64,000 nucleotides of DNA. Source: Neorhodopirellula pilleata. Lineage in GTDB: Bacteria > Planctomycetota > Planctomycetia > Pirellulales > Pirellulaceae. The DNA lies in assembly GCF_007859915.1 (NCBI RefSeq), contig NZ_SJPM01000001.1:175502-239501 (forward strand). Direction: 5' to 3'. Shown here piece by piece: positions 32,923 through 41,564 of the stretch. The notes under the pieces were generated by a model, which saw only the letters and a program-made list of their open reading frames with translations, made no database searches and was not told where the DNA came from. Position 1 is the stretch's first letter. Every line of letters begins with the position of its first letter. A program made the translations under genes and the position numbers.

Positions 32923-35661
32923 ATGCGAACGTGCGTCCTGCTGTTTTGTGCTTTCGTCGGATTTTCGAGTGCTCACGGTCAAATGGGACGATCGTTTCCG
33001 ATCACGCGTCTTGACCAAGACAACGACGGAGAGTTAACGCTCGAAGAGTTTCGAAAGATCGGTGAATTCGTGCCACGCTTGCAGGCCGAGAATGCCAACG
33101 CGGCCACGTTCGCGGGTCTGGACCAGAACAACGACTCGGCGATCGACGCCCGCGAATTTGAAAGACTTTTCACGTTGCGGCGGGATCAAACTCGCGCGGA
33201 TCTTCCCTTCGATCCCATCGCCGGTCCGGTCGCTGGTAATCCATTGCGGGCGGTACTGCCGAATTTCGCCGACGAATCGCTCGATGAGGTCACGCCGGCC
33301 CAAGCGAAATTCTTTCACGATCGAATCGAGCCGGTCCTCACCGCGAAGTGCTATTCATGCCACTCCGAATTGTCGGGGCAATTGCGAGGCAGTTTGCGTT
33401 TGGATGACAAACATCACCTTCGTCGAGGAGGCGCGAGCGGTTCGATCTTGGACGAAGATCCCGCCGACAGTTTGCTCGTCATGGCGTTGCACGGCGAAGA
33501 TTTTTCGTTGATGCCACCCAAAGGCCGTTTGCCGGACAACGTCATCAAAGACTTTGAAACCTGGGTGTCGATGAACGCGCCCGACCCACGCGAATCGGAA
33601 GACCGACCGGTCGAGGTGGAACTGCCCGAGTCGTCGATCGATTGGGAAGGCGGACGAGCGCACTGGAGTTACCAGCAACTGCGCCCGAGCCAACGCATCG
33701 AGACGTCGTCCGACCCATGGTCGACCAGCACGATCGACCGATACCTGTACGACGCGATGAAACAGCGTGGGCTGAATCCTGTGGCCGATGCCTCTCGCGG
33801 TCAACTGATACGCCGAGTAAGCTTGGACTTGACCGGACTTCCGCCGACGCCCGAGCAAGTCGAACGTTTTGTCAATGACTCACGCGATGACGCTGCCGCA
33901 TTGAATGCGTTGGTGGATCGCTTACTCGAGTCGCCTCAATTCGGTGAGCACTGGGGGCGGCACTGGCTCGACGTTGCCCGATTTGCCGAATCGAGTGGCA
34001 AGGAAGTGAACATCTTTTATCCATTCGCTTGGCGTTATCGCGACTATGTCATCAACGCGTTCAACAACGACACGCCCTACGATCGGTTCATCACCGAGCA
34101 ACTCGCCGGCGACCTGATTGCGGCAAAGGATTCAGTTCAGAAGGCCCAGTCGATCATCGCGACCGGATATCTCGCGATCGGTCCGAAATCTCACATCCAG
34201 CGTGATCAGCGTCAGTTTCTGTTGGACGTGATCGATGAACAAGTCGATGCGGTCAGCCGAGGGATCATGGGGATGACGATCGCGTGTGCTCGTTGCCACG
34301 ATCACAAATTTGATGCCGTTTCGCAAAAAGACTATTACGCCCTCGCGGGAATTTTCGCCAGTAGCGAAGCGTTGTTCGGCGGAGCCCGCACGGTGCAGGT
34401 CAACCGGACCACCGGCTTAATCGAGCTGCCTCGATTTGTCGACTTGCCCGTCGGGGCAACCATGACGTCTCGCGAACGAGAGTTCTTGGAGCGTCAGTTG
34501 GAACAGACCGAACAAATGCCAGCGACGCAAGCCGGACGAGTCGCAAAAATTGTCCGCACGGCGACATTGAAATCCAAGTTGTCCCATTACGATGACGATG
34601 GCAACGCGAGAAAGTTGGTGATGTGTACCCGTGAAGCGGACCCGATCGATTTGCCCGTGTTCTTGCGAGGCGAACTCGATCGCCCTTCGGAGATCGTCAC
34701 TCGCGGTTTTCCAACGGTCATCGAAGGTCCTGAGTTGCCGGAGATCCATGAAGGCAGCGGGCGTTTAGATTTAGCGGCTTGGTTGACCGATCCGAATCAT
34801 CCGTTAACCGCTCGGGTGATGGTGAATCGTGTTTGGCAACACCTGTTCGGTCGCGGATTGGTGGCCACGCCGGACAACTTTGGAACCACCGGGCGACTGC
34901 CCAGCCATCCCGAGTTGTTAGACTATCTTGCGAAGTCGTTCATCGACCAAGGTTGGTCGGTCAAGACGTTGATTCGCGAGATGGTTTCCACGCGAGCTTA
35001 TCGTTTGGATTCAACCACCGAGGCGGCCAACGAATCGATCGATCCGGACAACGTTTATCTTTGGAAACATCCGCGCAAGCGACTGCCGGCCGAATCGATT
35101 CGCGATTCCGTCCTGCATGTTTGTGGCACGTTGGATTTGGAGCCTCCAGTCGGCTCACCGGTCTTGCGTTTGGGTGAAGGGCAGGTCCGATCGCTCGAAA
35201 GATTTCGCGGGCGTGCGGGCTTCGGCATGATGGGATACGCCGCGTCGGAAACGAGCACTCAAGAATTCCCCGAGCTATCGCAATCACGCTCGGTTTATCT
35301 GCCTGTTCTCCGCGATCACATCGATCCGATTTTGGATGCGTTCGATTTTCCCGATGCGAGTTTGGTGACCGGAGAAAGAGAAACAACCACGGTCGCGTCG
35401 CAATCGTTGTTTTTCATGAACGATCCGTTTGCCATTGAAAACGCCACGCATCTGGCGCGTTCGTTGATTCACGAATTCGATTCCACCCAACAGCGCGTCG
35501 AGGCGGCATTCGAAACGATCCTCGCGCGGAGTCCGCGTGCGGACGAACGCAAATTGGCGATCGGGTTCATCGACCAATCCAAACGGACGACCCCGATCCG
35601 AGCATGGACGTTGTTTTGTCAATCGTTGATGGCGACCGCCGAGTTCCGGTCTACGCCATAA
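32923..35661 (+). CDS. EF-hand/PSCyt1/DUF1549/DUF1553 secreted protein
   Basis: 912 residues with a signal peptide (RTCVLLFCAFVGFSSAHGQ). Directly after it sit two EF-hand loops, DQDNDGELTLEEF (~residue 27) and DQNNDSAIDAREF (~residue 67), which should bind calcium. Then PSCyt1 with CXXCH (KCYSCHSELSG), DUF1549 (RRVSLDLTGLPPTPEQVERF, WGRHWLDVARFAES, CARCHDHKFDAVS) and DUF1553 (LTARVMVNRVWQHLFGRG, HPRKRLPAESIRDSVLH). It is a paralogue of the 815-residue protein at 3.9-6.4 kb, which lacks the EF-hands. It forms a unit with the DUF1501 gene 155 bases downstream. Periplasmic redox or polysaccharide role suspected; no reaction established. Confidence 0.93.
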   Translation: MRTCVLLFCAFVGFSSAHGQMGRSFPITRLDQDNDGELTLEEFRKIGEFVPRLQAENANAATFAGLDQNNDSAIDAREFERLFTLRRDQTRADLPFDPIAGPVAGNPLRAVLPNFADESLDEVTPAQAKFFHDRIEPVLTAKCYSCHSELSGQLRGSLRLDDKHHLRRGGASGSILDEDPADSLLVMALHGEDFSLMPPKGRLPDNVIKDFETWVSMNAPDPRESEDRPVEVELPESSIDWEGGRAHWSYQQLRPSQRIETSSDPWSTSTIDRYLYDAMKQRGLNPVADASRGQLIRRVSLDLTGLPPTPEQVERFVNDSRDDAAALNALVDRLLESPQFGEHWGRHWLDVARFAESSGKEVNIFYPFAWRYRDYVINAFNNDTPYDRFITEQLAGDLIAAKDSVQKAQSIIATGYLAIGPKSHIQRDQRQFLLDVIDEQVDAVSRGIMGMTIACARCHDHKFDAVSQKDYYALAGIFASSEALFGGARTVQVNRTTGLIELPRFVDLPVGATMTSREREFLERQLEQTEQMPATQAGRVAKIVRTATLKSKLSHYDDDGNARKLVMCTREADPIDLPVFLRGELDRPSEIVTRGFPTVIEGPELPEIHEGSGRLDLAAWLTDPNHPLTARVMVNRVWQHLFGRGLVATPDNFGTTGRLPSHPELLDYLAKSFIDQGWSVKTLIREMVSTRAYRLDSTTEAANESIDPDNVYLWKHPRKRLPAESIRDSVLHVCGTLDLEPPVGSPVLRLGEGQVRSLERFRGRAGFGMMGYAASETSTQEFPELSQSRSVYLPVLRDHIDPILDAFDFPDASLVTGERETTTVASQSLFFMNDPFAIENATHLARSLIHEFDSTQQRVEAAFETILARSPRADERKLAIGFIDQSKRTTPIRAWTLFCQSLMATAEFRSTP

Positions 35662-35708
35662 CGTGAGATAGGTTTCTAGCCTTTTTATACCACACATCTT
35701 TTTTGACC

Positions 35709-35729
35709 CCCACGAGCTCGTCTCGTGGG
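35709..35729 (+). promoter_or_regulatory. Hairpin between paired genes
   Basis: CCCACGAG pairs perfectly with CTCGTGGG around a 5-base loop, 47 bases after the DUF1553 stop and 88 before the DUF1501 start. With no T-run it is more likely a processing or attenuation stem than a full terminator. Confidence 0.4.
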
Positions 35730-35816
35730 TGAATAAGGTTCGCAAGCTAGACAACGACGCCTTCCCAACCTTCTCACCAATCCGCTTACCGACACTTTCA
35801 ACCAAGGCAACCACCC

Positions 35817-37190
35817 ATGTTATCTCGACGCCACGTGCTTCAATCCATGTCGTCCGGGTTCGGATACCTGGCTTTTGCGGGAATCGCTTCGAAATCCGAC
35901 GCAGCCGACCGGCGTGAGTCGGCCGGGCCGCTATCGGTTCGTCCGACCCACTTCGCGCCGCGTGCCAAGCGTGTGTTGTTCTTGTGCATGAGTGGCGGCC
36001 CGTCACACGTCGATTCGTTCGACTACAAACCTGAATTGCAACGCAACGACGGTCGAGCGATGTTTTATCCAGGGGCGCGAACCAGTCACGGCAAACTGAT
36101 GGCCTCGCGTTGGAAGTTTCGTCAACGCGGCGAGTCCGGTCTTTGGGTTTCGGATCTGTTTCCCAAGATCGCCGAGCAAGCCGATCGGTTGTGTTTGCTG
36201 CGTGGGATGAACACGAACGTTCCCGCGCACCCGCAAGCGTTCTTGGAGATGCACACGGGAACGTCGCAGTTCGTTCGACCGTCGGTCGGCGCTTGGACGA
36301 TTTACGGTTTGGGAACCGAGAACGAAAACTTGCCTGGCTTCATCAGCTTGAACCCGCCTTCCGGCAACGGCGGAGGCCAGAACTACGGCAGTTCGTTCCT
36401 GCCCGCCGCGTACCAAGGCACGCCGATCAAGATCCAACGCGGTGTCGCCAAGTTCCCTAACATCGCCAACCCGTTGATCGATCCACCGACGCAGCGGCGA
36501 CAGCTCGACTTCGTTCAGTCGCTCAACCAATCGCATTTGACCGCCGGCGGTGATGATCGTGAAGTCGAAGGCGTGCTCGAGTCGTATGAATTGGCATTCC
36601 GGATGCAAGACACGGTGCCTGAAGTGATGTCGATCGACGACGAGACTCAAGCGACCCAAACCCGCTACGGGCTCGACCGTGACGAGACGGCGGGGTTCGG
36701 GCGTCAATGTCTGATGGCGAGGCGGTTTCTCGAAGCCGGAGTGCGGTTTGTCGAAGTCAGCCATGATGGATGGGATCAACACGCCAACCTGACGACCGAT
36801 CACGCGATGCACGCCGAAGCGGTCGACCAACCGATCGCGGAGTTATTAAACGATTTGGACGAGCGTGGTTTGCTCGACGACACGTTGGTGTTGTTCGGAG
36901 GTGAATTCGGGCGCACCCCGGTGGTCCAAGGCGTCGACGGACGCGATCACAACCACAAGGGCTACACGATGTGGATGGCCGGCGGAGGAGTGAAGTCAGG
37001 TTTTTCATATGGGCAAACCGACGAGTTCGGCCAAGAAGCCATCGAAGGCAAGATGCACACGCATGATTTACACGCGACGATCCTGCATCTACTCGGTTTG
37101 GACCACGAGCGGCTCACGTATTCTTACGCCGGCCGCGATTTTCGGCTGACCGACATCCACGGCAGGGTCGCCGAGGCCATTTTGGCTTAG
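35817..37190 (+). CDS. DUF1501 family protein, second copy
   Basis: 457 residues. The N-terminus (LSRRHVLQSMSSGFGYLAFAG) is a twin-arginine-like export signal. The family pattern matches the first copy: HFAPRAKRVLFLCMSGGPSHVDSFDYKP, LMARRFLEAGVRFVEVSHDGWDQH, LFGGEFGRTPVVQ, DHNHKGYTMWMAGGGVKSG, HATILHLLGLDHERLTYSYAGRDFRLTD. Reaction unknown. It follows the EF-hand DUF1553 gene and probably acts with it, as these pairs recur throughout planctomycete genomes. Compared with the first copy it lacks ~40 residues, mainly in the middle. Confidence 0.93.
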   Translation: MLSRRHVLQSMSSGFGYLAFAGIASKSDAADRRESAGPLSVRPTHFAPRAKRVLFLCMSGGPSHVDSFDYKPELQRNDGRAMFYPGARTSHGKLMASRWKFRQRGESGLWVSDLFPKIAEQADRLCLLRGMNTNVPAHPQAFLEMHTGTSQFVRPSVGAWTIYGLGTENENLPGFISLNPPSGNGGGQNYGSSFLPAAYQGTPIKIQRGVAKFPNIANPLIDPPTQRRQLDFVQSLNQSHLTAGGDDREVEGVLESYELAFRMQDTVPEVMSIDDETQATQTRYGLDRDETAGFGRQCLMARRFLEAGVRFVEVSHDGWDQHANLTTDHAMHAEAVDQPIAELLNDLDERGLLDDTLVLFGGEFGRTPVVQGVDGRDHNHKGYTMWMAGGGVKSGFSYGQTDEFGQEAIEGKMHTHDLHATILHLLGLDHERLTYSYAGRDFRLTDIHGRVAEAILA

Positions 37191-37240
37191 TACGAGCGGC
37201 GGAAGCGATTCGGCGGCCGCTCAAGGCGGCTACGCCGCAA

Positions 37241-37385
37241 ACATACAAGCCCGACGCGCGACGGTCTGTTGATTGAATCGTTTAACGGCAAGCCGCAGGC
37301 GACAGAGAATTAAAACGCTGGCGCCTGCGGCTTGCCGTTAAACGAAAACGCCCAAACGTGCACTAAATCAACACGCCGGCGAGCG
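37241..37385. mobile_element. Nested-palindrome miniature element, core A (copy 3)
   Basis: The inner perfect 23-bp palindrome is at 37279-37301 / 37322-37344, same core as copy 1. The left side keeps ACAAGCCCGACGCGCGA before CTGTTGATTGAAT; the right side has ACTAAATCAACACGCCGG but has lost the matching outermost arm. It lies 51 bases after the DUF1501 stop. Confidence 0.75.
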
Positions 37386-37546
37386 AGCGGTTACGCTGGT
37401 GTCGGGACAACCCGCGAGATCACGTTGCGAAAAAACAACGATTGTGGCGACGATTAAACAGTCTCGGCAATCTGGCGAATTTACCCCATCGGGGGTCTAG
37501 CAAAAGTGTCGTTTTTGGCCGGTTTTTTCCACAATTTTCTGAAGTC

Positions 37547-37574
37547 TTGCCTACGCTTAAGCAGTGTGTAACTT
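37547..37574 (+). promoter_or_regulatory. Possible sigma-70-type promoter of the YTV gene
   Basis: TTGCCT (37547-37552) and TAACTT (37569-37574) are separated by 16 bases, ~125 bases before the start codon, within a 300-base A+T-richer leader free of repeats. Both boxes are imperfect; this is the best candidate in the leader, not a firm call. Confidence 0.3.
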
Positions 37575-37697
37575 TTTGACTTCGGTCTTGCCCGAGCGGG
37601 GTTCCCTCCGCGTCGGACGATGCAATGATTCCGACCGAACGTCAATGGCCCAAGATTTGTTGATGGGTTTGTTCACCCTCGTTCAACCAGGAACATC

Positions 37698-39494
37698 ATG
37701 AATCGGACTGTCACCTCTCCCATGTGTACTACCACCTTGAAGTCGCCCGCCGCTCGTCGTCGTCTGTTGACCGCCCTCATTGTAGGTGCGATCGGGATAA
37801 CCACTTCGATCGATACGACCGCTGAGGCTCAAGAAGGTTGCTGTTTTGAACCGGCCTACCGGCTCGAGTGCGAGACCGTCATGCAACCTGAATTAGTTGA
37901 GCGGATGCGGGTCACCTACGAAACGCAGATGGTCGAAGAGGAAGTCACAAGTTATCGCCCGGTGCTCAAGACACGCGTCGAAGAACGAGAATACCGCGTC
38001 GCTAAACCGGTGACCGAAACCAGTTTCCGCGAAGAACGATACACGATCTATAAACCGGTCGTCGAAACGTCCTACCGCGACGAGACCGTGACGCAAACAC
38101 GCTACGTGACCGAGACGGCTGAGCGCGAAGAGCAAGTCACGACCTATCGCCCGGTGACCGAAACTCAAGTTTACCAACAACAATACACGGTCCAGCGTCC
38201 TGTCACCGAAACTCAAGTTTACCAACAACAGTATACGGTGCAGCGTCCGGTTGTCGAAACTCAGTACCAAACCGACACGGTCACGTCTTATCGCCCCGTC
38301 ACGACCATGCAAGCGCAAACCGTCGACGCGGGCGGATACGTTCCACAAACGACCGTCACGCCCGGCGGCGTTGGAACGGCGCTCGGTTGGAATCCACGTG
38401 CCTATGCCGCGCCCGGACCTTTGGGCATCCTGTGGTGGAACCGTGGAGCTCCCGTCGCGATTCCCGTGGCCACCCCGCCTCAAGTGCAAACCCAAATGGT
38501 CTATCGGCCCAATTTGGTTCAACAACAAATCGCACAAACGTCCTACGTGCCGGAAGTGCAGCAGGTCCAACGGCCTGTGACCGTGATGAAGATGCAACAG
38601 GAAGTCGTCACACAAAACGTGCCCGTCCAAGTGCAACGCATGCAATCGGAAGTCGTCACGCAAAACATTCCGGTTCAGCGTACACGGATGGTTCCCGAGA
38701 CGACGGTCCGAAAAGTTCCCTATTCGGTGCAACGCCCGGTTACCGAAACGCTCACCCGCAAAGTTCCCGTTCAAAACCAACGTTGGGTCGCCGAAGAACA
38801 GGTGCGTAAAGTTCCCGTTCAATCGACCCGCATGGTCTACGAAACTCGCCGCGAGCCGGTCACCGTGAAGTACTACGAACAAGAAGAGGTTCGTCGCAAA
38901 GTGATGCGTCCGGTCACGGTACCGAAGTATGAACCGTATACGGTGCAGCGAATGGTCCCCCGGCAAGTCGTACAGCGTCTTCCGCTATCGTACGTCGACC
39001 CGTTCAGCCCGGCGATCGGCAGTGGTTATTCGTCGTTCTCTCCGGTGATCAGTTCCTCGCCGATGCCATCGTATTCGTATCCATCAACGGACTACCCCAG
39101 TTCGTCGTCGATCGTGACACAACCGGACGACTCTTCGGTCCGCAGCAACCGGGTGGACCCCGAGGACGACGGCGACTCGGTTCTCGAACCGCCCGCCCAA
39201 AGCGACTCCCAGAAACCTCAATCACGGATGGGTGGCGTTGAGTTTGGTGCGCCCGAGCGAGACGATACGGACAAGGATCGCGAAGAGCTCAACGATCTGT
39301 TCGACGCCCCAAGCGATGACACCAACTCGTCCGATCCTCGAGACACCGACCCGGTGGATTTGCCCGAACTGAGCGAACGCGAAGCGTCCTACCGCAGCGG
39401 TAGCTACCGCAATCACTCCCAAGCTGCCCGCCCGCAATTCCGCCCGATCGGCTACCGATCAATGTGGAATCCGACCTTCGCCCGCGAGCTGTGA
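37698..39494 (+). CDS. YTV-repeat secreted surface protein
   Basis: 598 residues; ATG preceded by AGGA. The signal peptide (RRRLLTALIVGAIGITTSIDTTAEA) is followed by a short Cys-containing segment (QEGCCFEPAYRLEC). Residues ~55-205 carry short repeats of YTV type (RYTIYKPVVET, QQQYTVQRPVTETQ), including one exact 16-residue duplication. A second repeat block (~residues 285-430) varies the theme (TQNVPVQVQRMQ, VRKVPVQSTRMVYETRR). Between them lies a Gly/Pro region with WNPRAYAAPGPLG. The last ~150 residues are acidic, Ser-rich and disordered. YTV repeats are a planctomycete-specific Pfam family found in large cell-surface proteins. The function is probably structural, in the cell wall or an extracellular fibre; this is inference from repeats and secretion. 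Confidence 0.87.
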   Translation: MNRTVTSPMCTTTLKSPAARRRLLTALIVGAIGITTSIDTTAEAQEGCCFEPAYRLECETVMQPELVERMRVTYETQMVEEEVTSYRPVLKTRVEEREYRVAKPVTETSFREERYTIYKPVVETSYRDETVTQTRYVTETAEREEQVTTYRPVTETQVYQQQYTVQRPVTETQVYQQQYTVQRPVVETQYQTDTVTSYRPVTTMQAQTVDAGGYVPQTTVTPGGVGTALGWNPRAYAAPGPLGILWWNRGAPVAIPVATPPQVQTQMVYRPNLVQQQIAQTSYVPEVQQVQRPVTVMKMQQEVVTQNVPVQVQRMQSEVVTQNIPVQRTRMVPETTVRKVPYSVQRPVTETLTRKVPVQNQRWVAEEQVRKVPVQSTRMVYETRREPVTVKYYEQEEVRRKVMRPVTVPKYEPYTVQRMVPRQVVQRLPLSYVDPFSPAIGSGYSSFSPVISSSPMPSYSYPSTDYPSSSSIVTQPDDSSVRSNRVDPEDDGDSVLEPPAQSDSQKPQSRMGGVEFGAPERDDTDKDREELNDLFDAPSDDTNSSDPRDTDPVDLPELSEREASYRSGSYRNHSQAARPQFRPIGYRSMWNPTFAREL

Positions 39495-39602
39495 ATGTCA
39501 CCGCCTCAGCGGCTTGTTGAGTTAGCGGTTTAGGCAATTTCTGTGAGCCGATGGCGCTAGCCACGGGCCTCGCATGTCGGCTTACTTGCCATAAAGCCCG
39601 CA

Positions 39603-39728
39603 GCTAGCGGGCTGTTGATTTAATTAGCCGTACCGCGTTAGCGGCGGTTTCCACGGCCGTTAACCGGGGCTAACGCCCATCGGCTAGTTGTTGTCATTCG
39701 GTGTACAACTAAATCAACAGCCCGCTAG
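39603..39728. mobile_element. Nested-palindrome miniature element, core C
   Basis: The ends GCTAGCGGGCTGTTGATTTA and ACTAAATCAACAGCCCGCTA are the same as in the core A copies, but the interior is unrelated: an imperfect palindrome around CCGCGTTAGCGGCGGTTTCC and GGTTAACGGCCG-type segments. Its right end abuts the next element, sharing GCCCGCTAGGC. Confidence 0.7.
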
Positions 39729-39849
39729 GCGCTGTCGGTTTAATCGTTTAACGGCAAGCCGCAGGCGACAGAGCTTGAGAACGCAGACGCCTGCGGCTTG
39801 CCGTTAAACGAAAACGCCCAATCGTGCACTAAATCAACAGCCCGCTAGC
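39724..39849. mobile_element. Nested-palindrome miniature element, core A (copy 4)
   Basis: The inner perfect palindrome is at 39745-39767 / 39788-39810, the same 23-base core as copy 1, including the identical spacer ACAGAGCTTGAGAACGCAGA. The left end reads GCTGTCGGTTTAAT, which matches the insertion-sequence end (TGTCGGTTTA) better than the other copies do; the right end is the usual ACTAAATCAACAGCCCGCTA. Confidence 0.8.
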
Positions 39850-39972
39850 AGCATCCGTCACAATGCCGCCCGGCGATCGCGGCACGGAAGGCAAGTGGGA
39901 ACATGGGGAGATTGATTTCGATAAACTATCGGCATTCTTACCATTCGTTTCCCATTGCCGTTTGGTCAATTC

Positions 39973-40744
39973 ATGCTGCTTGGAATCCGTCCGACCGTCG
40001 ATTTCGCGTTCAAGATGATCTTCGGCTTGCCTCAGAATTCGGCCGCTCTGATCGGGTTGCTCAATGCGATCCTCGATCTTAAGCAGGCGATCGTTGCCGT
40101 CGAGGTTCTTAACCCGTTTAGTTACCAAGAGTTTGCCGAAAGCAAACTGATCGTGCTCGATGTCCGGTGTCGAGACGATTCCGGCCGTTGGTTGAACGTG
40201 GAAATGCAGGTTTCCGTTTACGCGGGTCTGATCGAACGACTCGTTTACTATGCCTGCAGCATGTACGTCGACCAACTGTCTCCCGGCAGCAACTATGCCC
40301 TGGCGTCCCCGTCGATCTCGATCTGCCTGCTCGATCGTGTGCTTTTTCGAAATCCGAGCAGCCACACCATCGGTTCCAAATGATCGATCGCAAGAGCGGC
40401 AAGGAGTTATCCAACGCGATCGAAGTCCATACGGTAGAATCTCCACGATCGAAATCATTTCCGCCAAAACGGAGAACAAACAAATGTACGACCAACGCGA
40501 AAAAGCCCAACGAGACTACGAATGGGCCATCTCAGGTGCCCGTGAAGAAGGACGAGAAGAAGGGCTTGCGGAAGGTGAGCGGGTAGGGCTTGAAAAGGGC
40601 GAGTTGATTGGGAAGGTTAGATTACTACAAGATTTGCTCGGTGAGGAACCATCGGCGGTGACCACCTTGGCTCAAATCAGCGTGAGTACACTTACAACCC
40701 AGCTTGCATCTTTGCAGCAACGCCTCCGAGACCGTCAAGCGTGA
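39973..40744 (+). pseudogene. Decayed Rpn-family (PD-(D/E)XK) nuclease/transposase gene
   Basis: The N-terminal part is intact (LGIRPTVDFAFKMIFGLPQN, VEVLNPF, LIVLDVRCRDDSGRWLNVEMQ with the nuclease D...EMQ residues, RLVYYACSMYVDQL, ISICLLDRVLF) but the frame then ends at 40383. The expected continuation (HHRFQMIDRKSGKELSNAIEVHTVE) is in the +2 frame at ~40345-40440. The C-terminal tail (MYDQREKAQRDYEWAISGAREEGREEGLAEGE, LLQDLLGEEPS, LQQRLRDRQ) is in a third frame to 40744, and ~100 residues between them are missing. So there are at least two frameshifts and a deletion. Rpn proteins are DNA endonucleases linked to recombination. It lies right after the palindrome array. Confidence 0.8.
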
Positions 40745-41093
40745 CCCATTAACTTGCGATGACCGCAGTGCATCTACGACTGCCCGGATCGGGTCTTGCT
40801 CCAGAGACCCGATTCGTAGTTGGAAATGGTACGTATCAGAGCTTCCAAAACCTCGACAGCTTCGATACTGCTAATGGCGGGGGAAAACAGTCGAATCCGA
40901 TCGCGTGGGGTCAAACGATGCGTTTCGGGTCCGCCACGACGCTCGACCCACCGATACCTTTTTTCCCATCGACAGCCTCGTTGGCGTTCCTTTTTTTGAC
41001 AACTTGCGTAGAGTTAATTAGTCGAAACGCTGCGATTTCTTTTTTCGCGGCGTCTGCCATCACTATTTTCTCGAACTGAACACTTGATCGCTG
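40745..41093. other. Intergenic region before suf operon
   Basis: 349 bases. A plus-strand open frame here (ending 41079) has no family features and poor composition, so I treat it as chance. No repeat, hairpin or RNA gene stands out. The stretch 40982-41065 is T-rich and may hold the sufU promoter. Confidence 0.45.
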
Positions 41094-41564
41094 ATGCCGA
41101 ACGAGCAGGATATCTACGAAGAGCACGTCTTGGATCATTACGAAGATCCTTACCACCGCGGCCCTTTCGAATCGGCGACGCACGCCCACGCGGGAAAAAA
41201 CCCCCTGTGTGGTGATAAAATCCATGTCGATCTGCGGCTCGACGAGAACGGTCGGGTCGCCGAAGCCTGGTTCGACGGGGAAGGGTGCGTGATCAGCCAG
41301 GCGTCTGCGTCGATGCTGATCGAAGCCATTGAGGGCAAAACGATCGAGGAGGTGAAGGAATTCTCCGCCAACGAAATGCTCGATCTGTTCGGACCCAAAT
41401 TGACCCCGAACCGCCAAAAATGCTGTTTGTTGGTCTGGAAAGTGGTGCAAACGGCGCTGCACAGCCCGGTTGGCGATGAATGTGAAGAAGAGGATCTGTC
41501 GTCCGCTTTGGGCGGCCCGCTCGGTGGCAGCGTCGGCGGCCCGTCGCTGGGAGAGGAACAGTGA
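41094..41564 (+). CDS. sufU: SufU-type iron-sulfur cluster assembly protein
   Basis: 156 residues. SufU/IscU-family scaffold pattern: IYEEHVLDHYEDPYHRG at the N-terminus and the three cysteine sites NPLCGDKI, GEGCVISQASASML and RQKCCLLVW. SufU either scaffolds nascent Fe-S clusters or, in zinc-bound form, accepts sulfur from SufS. The next gene, sufS, starts in a 4-base GTGA overlap, so the pair is translationally coupled. The C-terminus is extended by a Gly-rich acidic tail (GDECEEEDLSSALGGPLG) not needed by the family. sufBCD are not in the window. Confidence 0.93.
   Translation: MPNEQDIYEEHVLDHYEDPYHRGPFESATHAHAGKNPLCGDKIHVDLRLDENGRVAEAWFDGEGCVISQASASMLIEAIEGKTIEEVKEFSANEMLDLFGPKLTPNRQKCCLLVWKVVQTALHSPVGDECEEEDLSSALGGPLGGSVGGPSLGEEQ

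Larger units (their letters stand above)
39495..39972. other. Palindrome-array intergenic region
   Basis: 480 bases with no gene, filled by a chain of palindromic elements: a boundary motif (GCAATTTCTGTGAGCCG, 39532-39548), the GCTAGCCACGGGCCT linker (39556-39608), a core C miniature element and a core A miniature element, then the leader of the decayed Rpn gene. Confidence 0.8.

Noticed and set aside
37893..38966. Minus-strand open frame (357 codons) opposite the YTV gene
   Set aside because: Its repeats only mirror the YTV repeats; no signal, no family.
32598..39849. CRISPR array suggested by recurring ~23-bp repeats
   Set aside because: Copies are kilobases apart, are palindromic pairs with conserved loops, and have no spacers or cas genes.
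39829..40479. Minus-strand open frame opposite the Rpn remnant
   Set aside because: The plus strand carries recognisable Rpn motifs; this frame is a shadow.
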